From NCBI RefSeq assembly GCF_029168945.1, contig NC_083605.1, positions 38,701,280-38,765,279 of the forward strand: a stretch of 64,000 nucleotides of DNA, given 5' to 3'. Below are positions 1 through 12,088 of this stretch, in pieces. Position numbers and translations under genes: made by a program. The first letter of the stretch is position 1; each line of letters starts with the position of its first letter. Under the pieces are notes generated by a model, which worked only from the letters and a program-made list of their open reading frames with translations, ran no database searches and was not told where the DNA came from. The stretch is from Cannabis sativa. Lineage: Eukaryota > Streptophyta > Magnoliopsida > Rosales > Cannabaceae.

Positions 1-1346
1 TGGGAACATGATAGTATGATTGAGTGGGAGTGCTGAACATAAATATGGAATCTATAGCTTCTACTGGTGTATAGAAGTCAAGTGATGATTCCCTTCGAGC
101 TTAGCAAATAGAAGTAAATGGATGAGCTCTTGTTTAACTAACTAATTATTAGATCACTAAACACCATTTACAGGTAGCTAAGTGTTTTAAGGGGCAAAAT
201 ACATTGAGGGGTGAGAACGTTAAAGAAATCCCATCTCGATGTAGATCATCTATATAGAGGTTCTTTAAATCACAATAAGATTATAACAATGGTTAAATGA
301 GATAGCATATTGATATCGTGGAACATACAATATGCTCTATATAAGTCTGAGAGTGCAATTCTAAGTTCTAAGAGTGGATTCAACGAAGAATTAATAAGTA
401 GGAATTTACTTGGTAAATTTGGTTCACTTATTGGAAGCTCAGCATATAGATCCATGGTCCCCATTCTAGTTGAGAACATTCTGCTTGTAAGACTCATTAA
501 TTGATTCGTGATTAATCAATTATAATTCTAAAGCTAGACTATGTCTAATTTTATGAATTTTCACTAAGCATGGGTGAAATTGTAAAGAAAAGAGTTTCTA
601 GGTTTATTTATTTATTAATGGACTTTATATGTCTAATTAATAATTAAATTAAATGACAATATTATTTAATAATTTATTTTAGTTATTAAATAATTATTTT
701 TGGCATTTTAAATGGTTAGAATTGGAAAATTTGCGTTTTTGAGAAAATAAAGATAAAATTTGATAAAACTGCAAAATCAAGTGGGGCACACTATAACACC
801 ATGGCCGGCCACTTAATGAGTTTTTTCAAATTAATATTTTCATTATTTTAATGCCAAATAATTCCTAACCTAAACCTAGTAGTTGCCTATAAATAGAAAG
901 TGATGGCTCAGTCACAAAACATGCTTTAATAAGTTTTCATAAGCCTTTCTGACAGAAATTTCTCTCTTCAGAAAAACTGAGCCTTCCTCACTTTCTATAC
1001 CTGGCCGAAATCCCTCTTCTCTTTTCCCTTCATCAATTTCGAACCCTAGTGAAAGAGTAAGTGCCCACACACAGCAAGCAGTAACTCAATCATAGATTGG
1101 AAGACTGTGAAGGATCAAACTTGATGAAGAAGGACATTCGGGCTCAGATCTTGATTATATTCTGCTACAGAAAGGATACAAGGGTTAGAGATCTGAGTGG
1201 AAGGAGACATTAATTCCGCTGCATCAATGTAAGGTTTTCTTAACTTTATATGTGTTTAATTTATCGTTTTAGAAAGTTCATATTTAGGGTGTTTAAACAA
1301 CATATTTGTGAGTAGATTTAAGATCCTGGTAAAATAAATTCTAACA
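1..1346 (+). repeat. 5' LTR of element A (partial)
   Basis: It aligns base for base with 19312-20656 of the 3' LTR. It ends in CTAACA, followed by AAC and the tRNA-Met PBS, which fixes the right border. It contains a U3 palindrome CCATGGCCGGCC at 799-810 and a TATA box at 888. A 64-codon ORF on + and a 75-codon ORF on - inside it recur in the other LTRs only because the LTRs are near-identical. Confidence 0.92.
888..896 (+). promoter_or_regulatory. LTR TATA box (element A, 5' LTR)
   Basis: TATAAATAG lies about 80 bases after the CCATGGCCGGCC palindrome and about 450 bases before the LTR end, as expected for a U3 promoter. The same box in other plus-strand copies is listed separately. On the minus strand the matches are 3036-3043 and 13276-13283 (B1), 39642-39650 (D), 52630-52638 (F) and 55924-55932 (E). 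Confidence 0.7.
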
Positions 1347-1348
1347 AC

Positions 1349-1365
1349 TGGTATCAGAGCCATGG
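1349..1365 (+). other. Primer binding site, tRNA-iMet (element A)
   Basis: TGGTATCAGAGCCATGG starts two bases after the LTR end. It is complementary to the 3' end of plant initiator tRNA-Met, the usual copia primer. This is the GTATC class of PBS in this window; elements C, B2, D and E carry a GCCTC class instead. Confidence 0.9.
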
Positions 1366-2650
1366 TAATTGATTTACTTACGAGAAATTTGGACTTTAAA
1401 ACGATTGTTTGTTTGTTTTTGGATGGTATCATGTTGTATTGAGTGTTATTTGATGATTGATTGATGTTTGTGAATTTTCGTGTAACCTAATTGAATATCT
1501 GTTTTTGGAATTATTTTTATTGGATAGTATGGAAAAAATTAAGCAAATTACTTTTTTACAGAACTCAATTTGGATTTAATTTGAATTAGTTGTGATTTTT
1601 TGAAGATTCGGAAAAATCGGAGTTGTGCTGAAATTTTCCTGCGATCGCGAAAACTGTCCGTACAGCTCACAATTTTTTCGTTTTTCTTCGTTTTTTCATG
1701 CTTTTTCATGGAATTAACTTCCGATTTTTTGTATAGTTTTGTAATTATAGATTTACTATTCCTAATTCAACTCTAATTATCATAATGAATTAATTTAATA
1801 TTTTTTAAATTTAATTCAAGATATTAGTGTAATTTGAATTTGAAATTAGTAATTATCTATCTTTTTGCTTAATTATTTATCTTATTTTTAAATTTGATTA
1901 TATCTTATCTTATTTTTAAATTTGATTATATCTTATCTTATTTTTAAATTTAAGGTCAGATTTTAAATATTTTTAAATTAAATCTTTTTTAAATAATTTG
2001 ACCTTATTTAACTTTAAAATAAGATAACTATCATCATGTAATTTTAAATAGATGTAAGATATTTTGCTAACTTTCAAATTTTGTTATTTTATTTATTTAA
2101 ATTAAATTTAAAATCTGAAAAAGATATTTAATTTATCTTTTCTAATTTTTATTTATGAAATAACATTTAATTTTTAAAAGTAGTTAGCAAATGTTTGAAA
2201 TGATATTTAGGTTGGTTGAAACCTAATTTTTGAAAATTGTAGGTTTAATTTTAAATATTTTTTTATAATTTCGAAATTTAAATATTTTTTTTATTTTCGA
2301 AAATTAAATTTTAATTTTATTTTTTTTATTTTTCCAAAAAAAATAAATTAATATTATTATTTATTTTATTTTTTCAAAATAAAATATTTATTTTATTTAT
2401 TTAATTTAATTTAATTATTTTCAAAATCTATTTATTTAAAATTAAATAAATCCTACTTCCAACTATCCAGCTAACCTTGTTGTAGGAGTATGTGGTTTTA
2501 GCTTATGTGTAAGTTTTCAAAACCTATTATTACTTGATTGCAAATAGCCATGGTTACTTTTTGTCAGATCTAATGATTTGATGGCTCCCTTGGTCAAGTT
2601 AATAATTTGTAACACGTAAATTTTACAATCTTTTTTCATCTGTGTATGAC
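1366..2650 (+). other. Untranslated leader of element A, first part
   Basis: A very AT-rich non-coding leader with no ORF of note. It contains the short GC island at about 1635-1672 (with GCGATCGC at 1641-1648), 292 nt after the PBS, then long A/T tracts. It stops at the CTAGC target duplication (2651-2655) made by element B1 and resumes at 14815. Confidence 0.85.
1878..1953 (+). repeat. Short tandem repeat in leader, about 28-bp unit
   Basis: About 2.6 copies of an AT-rich unit that begins CTTATTTTTAAATTTGATTA. Element C (around 44889-44935) has one unit fewer, so this is a local expansion in A. Confidence 0.6.
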
Positions 2651-2655
2651 CTAGC

Positions 2656-4569
2656 TGTTGGAAATTATTTTACCACGATCTAGATTTACTAACAAGTATG
2701 TATGATTAACAACCTAATATGAATTCTAAAACAATGAAAATAAACACATATAAAGTTAGAAAACCTTACAGTGGGTGCAGCGGAATAATATGACTCCTTC
2801 CGTTCAGATCTCTAGCCCTTGATTCCTTTCTGTAGCAGAGCATCACCAAGATCTGAACCTGGATCTTCTTTTCTCCTTCTTTGATGCAGAAATTCCATAG
2901 TCTTCCATACTATGATTGATATACCACTTGATGTGTGTGGGCACTACTCATCACTCAAGGATTTCAAAAATTCTCTCTCTTTTCTCTCTTAATTTCGTGG
3001 CTGATAGCATGCCAGAGAAGAGACACAAAGGTTGATTTATATAGGGAGAAGGGAGAGCACAACTTTCCAAATAAAACAGTTTCCTCTTTTACTGTGTAAT
3101 TGATTAACTGCCTTATTTAGTGTGATTCACCACTTTCCTATTATAGCAAGGCTTTGATTAGCAATTACATGACAATTAAAAAATAAAAATAATAATTGGG
3201 AAACACAAAGGGAGTGCTCGGCCATAGAGGGAATATGGGCCTCACTTGGATTTTACAGTTTCCTCAATTTTATTTCAATTTCTCCAAAAATGCCATTTTT
3301 CCAATTCTAATCATTTAAATGCCAAAACTAATTATTTAATAACTAAAATAGATTATTAAATAATATTGTCATTTAAAATAATTATTAATTAGACATATAA
3401 AGTCTCTTAATTAATAATTGAACCTAGAAACCCTTTTCTTTACGATTTCATCCTTAAACTGTGAGAATTCATAAAGTAGACATAGTCTAACTTTTAGAAT
3501 TATAATTGATTAATTAAAATCAATTAACTAAGTCTTACAAGCAGTATGGTCTCAACTAGTATGGGGACCATGGGTCTATATAACCGAGCTTCCAATAAGT
3601 CGAACCGAATTTACCAAGTAAATTCCCTAACTTATTAATTCCTCATTGAATCCACACTTAGAACTTGGAATTGCACTCTCAGTCATATAGAAACGCTCTA
3701 TATTTTCCACGATATAGACACGTCATTAGTTATCCATTGTTATAACCCTAATGTGATCAATGATCCTCTATATAGATGATTTACACTGTACAAGATTAAA
3801 TTACCGTAACACCCTACAATGTATTTTATCCTTAAAACACTTAACCCTGTATAAATGATATTTCACCTAAGTGAAATGAGATCTCCACCATTTATCTTCG
3901 TTTGGTTAAGCTCGAAGGAAATCATCCTTTACTTCTGTTTGCCAAATAGGAGCTATAGATTCCATATTTATGTTAGGGCTCCCCCACTCAATTGCATTAC
4001 CGTGTTCCCAAAATGTACGTATCACCCTGATACAAAACTAGGCTTAACTAACAAATCAAAGAACACGAATAACACTCTTGAGATTGAGCCTAACCATATC
4101 AGGATTTCGATCATGTGATCTAGGATCAACAGGTGATATTGAATTGAATAGATATTACGGTAAATTTCAACATATCTAATAAAAGTTCAATATCGGTCCC
4201 TTCCGATGTATACTCCATACATCCGATACTGGTAAACTTTGCCAATGTCCTGGAAAGGACATAACACTTTTCCAAGGTGTAAGAATACCTATCGCTGATT
4301 ATACCATGTCAGTCTAAATCCAGTGTTCTGACAAATCAGGGAATAAACTTTTGAACATATGATTAAAGATTATATTCCACTGTGCTGACAACACTATAAT
4401 CTTTAACCAACTCATATGTTCTGGACTTAAAAAGAATTCATACATTATATACCTATAATCATGAAATAAATCATGTGAACCATGCAACATAAAATGTTAT
4501 TTCTGATCTTTATGAATAAGTAAATCTGATTATATGAAATGAGTTTTATTTAGGGCATAAAACCCAACA
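2656..4569 (-). repeat. 3' LTR of element B1
   Basis: 1914 bp, TG...CA ends, directly adjacent to the reverse-complement polypurine tract at 4570. A TATA-like TATATAAA (minus strand) lies at 3036-3043. The 87-codon plus-strand ORF inside (3855-4118) recurs in the other LTR and has no protein family signature. Confidence 0.92.
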
Positions 4570-4580
4570 AACTCCCACTT
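4570..4580 (-). other. Polypurine tract of B1
   Basis: On the minus strand this reads AAGTGGGAGTT and immediately precedes the 3' LTR. It is identical to the tracts before the 3' LTRs of A, B2 and C. Confidence 0.8.
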
Positions 4581-5099
4581 GCACTAATATAAAACAAAAA
4601 GTGCATTTCAAATAATCATTAACACCTTGATATACCAATCAAGTGTAATAGTAGTAAACTCCTCGTAATGGGATCTGACAGGTTGAATTAAACACAACCT
4701 CTTCTCCACCATTACTCTTCCTTAATCACAAAATCCTTGATAATGTGAAATTCCTCTCTATATGTCTACTCTTTTGGGATACTGGATTCTATACTTTTGG
4801 GCAACTACTCTTTTGTTATACAGGAAGTAACCCTAGTAGTTAAGGCAAGTTGGAACACTGCCACAAATGTATAGAACTTTCCTTAGACTGAATAAGTATC
4901 TTTCCTGCAACTTTTAACATTCAGTCTCTTTCTGGTAGACCAAGAGATTTCAGATAGGTTTTTACACTTCTCCAAAATCGCTACTCCACCCCCAAAGTAA
5001 TCACCATCTCATCAGCAGACTTTCTAGCACACAGGCAAGTCTCGAAATCTGATGTGGTGTAGTCTAAGAGTTTCAAACAAACACCCTTATTGACTAACA

Positions 5100-6480
5100 T
5101 ATAGTTCCTCTTCTTAATCTTAAGATTTACTTGATTGTCTTCCAATGTTCTTCTCCTGGATTAATCTGATACCTACTCATTACTCCCACTCAACAGCAGG
5201 TGTCTGGTCTAAGGCATACAAAAGCATATCTGAGACCTCTCACTGTTGATTTAAGAAATTCTTTCATGGCTTTATCTTCTCTGGAATAGTTGAAACTTTT
5301 CCTTAGATAAATATAATCTATGCTTAAAAGTTGTGAAGCTTCTATAGATTGTCATTGGAAAGAAAATGCTCTAGCATCTTACTAAAGCAAGTTGCTTGCA
5401 TTAGAGTAAGTAATTTCCAAGTATACCATAAGCCATAGGTTTAGATAAACTCAAACCTACAATACTAGGAACAGGAAATTTTGTTAAGTCCATTGAATAG
5501 ACTTATGAACGAAAATTTCCTTTCATGTCCTTGTAATAGAAAACTTAAGGTTACTCTATGTGAATGGATCAAACCATAGTTCTCTTGGCTTTCTTCTTAG
5601 TTTCTTATCTTGACAATCCATTACTTGTTTAAACTCACAATGGATTTTAATCACTAGTGTCTTCCAAGTTATAAGAAGGTAAAGTTCCTAGAAACTCTCC
5701 CACTACAACAAGGTACTGTGAACTATGTTAAAGAAAACTAAATGGTATAGACCTCTCAGTTGTGTTAAGACAACAGAGGCAGTGGGATCATCTTGTAAAA
5801 TAAGATGATAGAACACTTTTGGAATCAAGAATAAAATATCTCCTTTATTTGCTACTTTACTTTCAGACTTAGTCATTTTCTTAGAAAAAGTAGTATTTGT
5901 TTAAACAAACACTTTCTTATCTAATGACTATGGGATGCTCCACCCCTAATCACTTAGAATAGCTAACAAACATGCAAACCAGGGATAGCAGTTCTAGCTT
6001 TTCTTAAGATTTCGATTAGGTCATCCATGAATCTAGTAATGATTTACATTAAGTATACAACCATTGCATCATTCTGAAATTTTATTTCCATAGAAGGATT
6101 TAGGCAACGACTAGTAACTAATCATCAATATGCAACTCGAATTTCTAGGGAGGTAAGTTTGGATATAATTCAAAAATCAAATTAATGATCTTTGAACTGC
6201 ATATCTACTACCTTTTTCTCCACCCCTATCAGTTTGCAAGATCTTTAACCACTTACCTTCACCATTGCTAGAAATTCATGAAATTTTTCAAACATTTCAA
6301 ATTTCTTTTGCATAAGGTAAAATCTAGAGTAATCGTTTTAAGAATACAACGAAAACTCATATCCACCCCTGAATGTACATCCATATGAGATGAAATTACT
6401 TTCAGTGGATATAGGCATATTAACTCTTTGCAGAGAATGATCTTGTCAAAACCACTATGAACAAGATACAAATGCCATAG
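5100..6480 (-). pseudogene. Decayed copia pol of B1 (integrase and RT/RNase H fragments)
   Basis: No frame stays open, but short in-frame pieces match copia pol. An integrase-like motif (TDRGGE) is encoded at about 6217-6245. A piece of the RT/RNase H junction (RPD, then VGVMSRYQINPG, then EHW) is encoded at about 5115-5215. Stop codons interrupt it, including a TGA at 5190-5192 that is shared with A, B2 and C. The 67-codon ORF at 6268-6471 lies in this debris. The region cannot encode a working reverse transcriptase. Confidence 0.75.
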
Positions 6481-8936
6481 ATTTATAAAATATGTGGTTG
6501 AATCTTTTGATGACTTAAGTTACATCAAAGAGTTCTTAGAATAGTGCAAGTGGATTCTGGTCACAGAATACTAAACTCATACAGTTTAAATCCATTGAAA
6601 GAAAATGGTTATTAAACACTTGTGAAAGTGTAACTGTATAATTAGTAATTCTCTCTTGGACCACCACTACTAATCTAACTCTATGATTTGCCTATACAAG
6701 TAGGAGATATCTAAGATTGAGGATTTATATCATTTAGGGATAGAATTCCGGGAATATAATCATATGCGTCATCTAATTTCTTAAGAGAAAATAAGACTTT
6801 ATATGATTTATAGACCATTCATCCAATGATATGTCATTAAGCTAATTCGAAATGAATAAGCTAAGAGGAATTAGGATAATTTCGTTTTAAATAAGAATCC
6901 AACGATGCTCCGATTAGCGAGAGTCAAAGTAATCTTATTTATACAATCTTCTTGTTTCATATTGTAAAATACTAGTCTAAGGTGTCATCAATTGATGAAC
7001 AACTAGACGTTGCGTATACAATATTTATCTTTCGAGATCTAACACTATTATGTTAGTCTAATGGTGAAAATTCATTAGGGATTTATCTCATTAGAAAAAC
7101 AAATTAAGTTAGACCAACAATGAAGATTCGAAATTAAACTACAATTTAATAACAATAAATAACATGGTTCAATACAAATTCATACACAATTCAGAAATTA
7201 TGAAGCATATAGCAAGTAGGAATGACAAGTGAAAATACTAAAACATAAAATCCTAAATAATTTCCAAGGTTTTCAACAAAATGATATCAGTGTCCCGTTT
7301 AGGCGAGAGTCAAAGCTACCATTCATTGAATAGAGTTGTCAGCTCATCTAAAATGATCAACATTCTAGCAACCTTTTATTCGATCAAGACATGAATCCGC
7401 GTTGTCCCGTTTAGGCGAGAGTCAAGGCTATTCTATCTTATGAGCTTCCACATTGTTTCATATTCTTGCAAGTCTTATACAGTCGCCACCATTAGGGTGG
7501 TCATAAACTATATAAAAAACTTACAAGATTACTTATCTTTCGAGATTAAACGGTGCTAACTTGCTAATGAACGTTCCTCCATTAGGGAGGATTACTCACT
7601 AAAACAATAGCTATGTAAAACCAACAATGGAGATCGAATATCCTTATAATAAAGCTCATTATTTAATGAAGGGTTGTATTTTCTTCTAATATTTATTTTA
7701 ATCCATTTATTTTAAATATATATTTATTTAATTAAACTTTCCAATTTAGAATGAAAAATTCTAAATATAAATTTTAATGTAATATTTATAAATTATACTT
7801 AGATGGATACGAAAATAACGTGAATTATTTCCATCTTAGTAATAATTTCCATAAATATTTAGAAAATTATTCAATTTAAGTTGTTTCAAAATTAATTTGA
7901 ATTAATTTACAACTCAAATTTAATTTTCTATAAATATATATTGCATTTCGAAAAAATGAAGTGTATAAGAACACAACTTTCGAAAATGCTTTAAAATAAA
8001 ATAAAATAAATCCTAGAAAATTACTCTAATTTTATGTTGGCCCAAAATTAATAAAAATTAATTTTCAACAAAAAATATAATTTTCCTATTTAATTAAATA
8101 TCTAAGAAAAATTTCAAATATTTAAGTATCATGATAAAGAATCAACTTAAATATTAATTTTCTATTTAATTAAATAAACTAGAAAAATACTTCAAGCAAA
8201 ACAGATAATATCTATCTAGACTTTCATGGACTAATTAATCCAATTTCTAAGTATAATATATTTTAGTTCATTTATTTTAATTAACCATTAAATGAAAAAG
8301 TCATTGATTTAAGTTGGTCCAAAATTAAATAAATAATTTTCAACTTTAACCTATTTTTCAAATAAAATTCGAAATTTCTACATTAAAGAAATGTAATTTC
8401 GAAATTTTGGGAAATGATTAATAAAATAAAATAAAATATATTCTGAAAATTATTCAAACTTAAGTTATTCAGAAATAAGATTCCAAACTTAAAATAATTT
8501 TCAACTTTAATTAAATAACATGAAAATAAAAATATTTAAGTATCATGATGAAAATCAACTTAGATATTGAATTTTCAATTTAATTAAATGTATTAAATTT
8601 AAGAAATAAATAATTAAGTAAAGAGGAAACTTAATTATTAATTCTAGTTTAATACTAGGAAAATATACTAAACTTAGATTGTACCAAAATTAATTAGGAA
8701 ACAATTAATTTCACAATCTATGATATTTTCCTATTTAATATTAGAAATAATAACTAGTACTAGAAATAACTGTCTAGAATATATCATTGACTAAGTGTTT
8801 TTCTAAAATTAACTTTAAAATATTACAATGAAAAATAAATTTCATATATTTTAAAAGTTAATTATGTTGCTAATTCAATTTTAATTAGGTTAGACTAATA
8901 TAATTAACCTAATACAATTATTTAAATAAGGCAAAT

Positions 8937-9028
8937 GGGCCTTCACAATTGGGGTAGTTCATGTGAGGGGGAGTTGGGTTCAGTATGTCGTACCCACTTC
9001 TATGGCCCCCAACTCTCACACAAGGCCC
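8937..9028 (-). other. Conserved leader segment with inverted arms (B1 copy)
   Basis: Bounded by GGGCCTT and AAGGCCC, with a second inner pair (TGTGAG and CTCACA). It is the same segment as at 15001-15092, 24460-24551, 37221-37314, 45798-45889 and 62208-62301. It stands out as GC-rich and conserved between AT-rich variable sequence, and may fold as an RNA hairpin. Confidence 0.6.
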
Positions 9029-10277
9029 AAAAGAGAGGAATTTAACCTTAAAATGAACAATTGTTATTCATTGAATAAGCCCAAATCTAATTGGACCTAA
9101 ATAAATTTCCTTATGACAAAATTTATTTTAGCAACCTAGTCCATTTACTTAGTAAAAACTTAAATGGGCTTCCTATATGCATCTAAGCCCAAAAGCAAAC
9201 ATATAGGCTCACACAGGTCAAATGATTTGGATGGGCTCTATCATGTTACTAGGTTTACACAGATGAAAGAAGTACAAAATTTACCTGTTACAAATTATAT
9301 ATAAGATCTATCGTCAATTGGACTATGATTAAAATCAGATCATTGGATCATGATCTGTCACCAAGTTAATCATAGCAATTTAGATCAGATAAATAATAGG
9401 TTTGTTAAAAAAGAGTTTTTGAATAAACAATATAAACAAACATTGTCCATGTAACAGATGTGAAAACAAGATATTAATATAATTAAATTATTATTCTTAA
9501 ACTAACCAAATAAAGGAAACTAATTTTAAAATATCTAGGTTTATTTGAATCAAATTAAATTAAATATCTAATAAGATCAATGATTTGAAAGGAAAGAATC
9601 TTCAATATCACTTTCAGATCTTATAATTTAATAAAATAAAGCAATTTTAAAATAGATTTGGTTAAATAATAATTACCATAATTATATGTCAAAATATCTC
9701 AAATTAAGCAATATTCAAATCTCTACAAAAATATCTATGTTATTTAAATATTTAAGATATGATTTATAAATTTCTAATAAGAAAAAAATGATATATATAG
9801 AAAAAATATCATTTTTAAACTTATAATTTATAAATAATTAAATATTTAACAAAATAACAAAATTTTGAATTTGAAAACATTATGGTAAGTATATCTATAA
9901 AAATATCTATGTTAATTTCAAATTTATTAATTATTTAATTTGTCATATAAGATAATTTTAATATAATATTTCAAATAAAAAGACAAAGTTATCTTTTAAT
10001 TTAAAATATCTTAAATATCAAAATATTTAATCTTATAATTAACTAATAAATAAATATTAAAGAAGTTAACAAATTTTTAAATCTGACCATAATAGGAAAT
10101 ATTTAAAATTGGAAACATTCCAAAAAAGAAATATTTAAAAAATTGGAAAAAATTCCAAATTGAAAATATTTAAAATTGGAAACATTTCAATTTAGAAATA
10201 TTTAAAATTGGAAAAATAAATTTTGGGAAACAATCCCATGAAAAAATTGGATTTTTGGGGAAAAAACCTCAAAAATT

Positions 10278-10323
10278 CGCAATTTGTGGGGAACTGCCAG
10301 GATAGGCTGCATGCAGCAACCAT
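10278..10323 (-). other. GC island downstream of PBS (B1 copy)
   Basis: A short GC-rich stretch about 273 nt downstream of the B1 PBS, with the 12-nt palindrome GCTGCATGCAGC at 10306-10317. It is the positional equivalent of the islands in all other copia copies here. Confidence 0.7.
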
Positions 10324-10579
10324 GATTTCCAATCTTCCAAAATTCATATCTTTCTCAATTTTTATCGGAATCGAGTTCCGTAAAAAACAAAATTGCTTAA
10401 TTTTTCACAAGGAATCCAAATAAAATATTTTCAAAAATTGAAAAAATATATATCATGGAAAAATTTCGTACAACATTAACATTCATCACATAAGCACATA
10501 AACCAACATGAAACCATCCAAATCAACACAGAAACATGCAATCATCGTTTAATTCATATTACATGAAAGTAAATCATTA

Positions 10580-10596
10580 CCATGGCTCTGATACCA
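10580..10596 (-). other. Primer binding site of B1
   Basis: The minus strand reads TGGTATCAGAGCCATGG, the standard initiator tRNA-Met PBS. It sits two bases from the LTR end at 10599. Confidence 0.9.
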
Positions 10597-11311
10597 GTTG
10601 TTGGAAATTATTTTACCAGGATCTAGATTTACTAACAAGTATGTATGATTAACAACCTAATATGAATTCTAAAACAATGAAAATAAACACATATAAAGTT
10701 AGAAAACCTTACAGTGGGTGCAGCGGAATAATATGACTCCTTCCGTTCAGATCTCTAGCCCTTGATTCCTTTCTGTAGCAGAGCATCACCAAGATCTGAA
10801 CCTGGATCTTCTTTTCTCCTTCTGTGATGCAGAAATTCCATAGTCTTCCATACTATGATTGACATACCACTTGATCTGTGTGGGCACTACTCATCTGTAA
10901 CACCCTAACTACCATAGGCGTATTACGTGAGTTTTAAACATACTGTGCAGCTCGTTGCTAATCAACGAGGTTTATGGAAAAACGTGATTAATTAAAATTT
11001 TGCTTTTTAATTAAACTTATAAACAATATTACAAAAGACTCGGGATCCCGATTATAAAAATCATTTACAAAAAGATTCAACTGATTAACTGTTACAAAAA
11101 TAAAAGTCGTCTAACGACCAGTTACAAAAATCAGCCTTGCTGTCCCGATGATCGTACGCTCCAGGCCTAACCGCCCCGACATGTACAATCTCATAAGCTC
11201 GCTCACGGTCCATCAGCTATAGCCTTGCTTTTACCTACACATGAACATAAACTGTGAGTCGACAGACTCAGTAAGAAAAGCATAATAATACTCATACATA
11301 ATACTAACTGC

Positions 11312-11384
11312 CGTGTCCAACACGATGCGAGTCCCGCTACGCCATGTCCAACATGGTGCGAGCCCTTCCGCCATGTCCAACATG
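11312..11384. repeat. Mini-hairpin array in S1
   Basis: Three short inverted repeats with loop CCA: CGTGTCCAACACG at 11312-11324, and CATGTCCAACATG at 11343-11355 and 11372-11384. The stem differs at one pair (G-C against A-T), changed on both arms. S2 carries the CGTGT version twice (58062-58074 and 58096-58108). Confidence 0.8.
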
Positions 11385-11433
11385 GTACTGAGTTCTGAAC
11401 GTTCAGAGGGACGGTACTATTGACACGTAACAA

Positions 11434-11665
11434 CCTGATCGGTCGAACCGGTCATACTCCGGCCGCTGGTCATACTCCAGCCTGTACCGACGTGTTACTA
11501 TATCCTCCTGATCGGTCGAACCGGTCATACTCCGGCTGCTGGTCATACTCCAGCCTGTACCGACGGGATACGTCAATAGCACGGAACCACCAACCATGTG
11601 TCAGCCTGATCGGTCAAACCGGTCATACTCCGGCTGCTGGTCATACTCCAGCCTGTACCGACGTG
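11434..11665. repeat. Three 61-bp direct repeats in S1
   Basis: Units at 11434-11494, 11507-11567 and 11605-11665 all start near CCTGATCGGTCGAACCGGTC and end CTGTACCGACGTG or close to it. Each contains TCATACTCC twice. S2 has the same three units with the same first spacing. The ORFs seen here are by-products of the repeat. Confidence 0.85.
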
Positions 11666-12016
11666 ACAGGGTTGGATGGTTCGAAGCCAACATACAACTA
11701 ATGTAATCTAATAGGCTTCCTACATGCTCGCTAAACATGTAATCTACATATGCATACTGTTATACTAATCTTACCTGGATTCCGAATTCAGGTGTGCCGG
11801 TCAACCTGACTGGAACTGAAGCTGAGCGGCGGATTACTGGCTCCTAAACCATAAAAATCACAACGCTATAAGTGACACGCTAAATCACTTCCCGGGGACT
11901 AAAACTAGGAACTAAAAGTTTCCCTATCGATAAAAAGCATGGCAATACCCCTAAAAACCTAAAAACGAGGAAAACTAGGGTTCGGAAAAATTCCCCAACC
12001 GGCAGACCGGTTGCCC

Positions 12017-12088
12017 AACCGGAATTCCGGTTCTGGGAATTTCTGAACCCTCATCCGGAATTCCGGATGCACAACCGGAATTCCGGTT
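12017..12088. repeat. Cluster of 16-nt perfect palindromes in S1
   Basis: AACCGGAATTCCGGTT at 12017-12032 and 12073-12088, and ATCCGGAATTCCGGAT at 12053-12068. They share the core CCGGAATTCCGG, and the outer pair differs symmetrically. S2 keeps two of them (58775-58790 and 58795-58810). Confidence 0.85.

Larger units (their letters stand above)
6481..10579 (-). other. Leader and gag-position region of B1, non-coding
   Basis: About 4 kb of AT-rich sequence with no gag ORF. Landmarks on the minus strand: the GC island at 10278-10323, the 92-nt inverted-arm segment at 8937-9028, and three copies of the GACTCTCGC motif at 7401-7425, 7290-7314 and 6906-6926. Element A has gag just after the second motif. 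B1 instead has unrelated AT-rich sequence and a third motif. Confidence 0.75.

Noticed and set aside
270..504. 64- and 75-codon ORFs on opposite strands that recur in four LTRs (also near 19581, 43287 and 51527)
   Set aside because: They recur because the LTRs are near-identical; no protein family signature, no start context, and the B-type LTRs do not keep them.
3855..4118. 87-codon ORF present twice (also 14095-14358)
   Set aside because: Both copies are in the two LTRs of B1; no recognisable domain.
7290..7425. Repeated GC motif as a possible CRISPR-like repeat
   Set aside because: Only two or three copies, plant retrotransposon context, unequal spacing for the third copy; better seen as a leader RNA motif.
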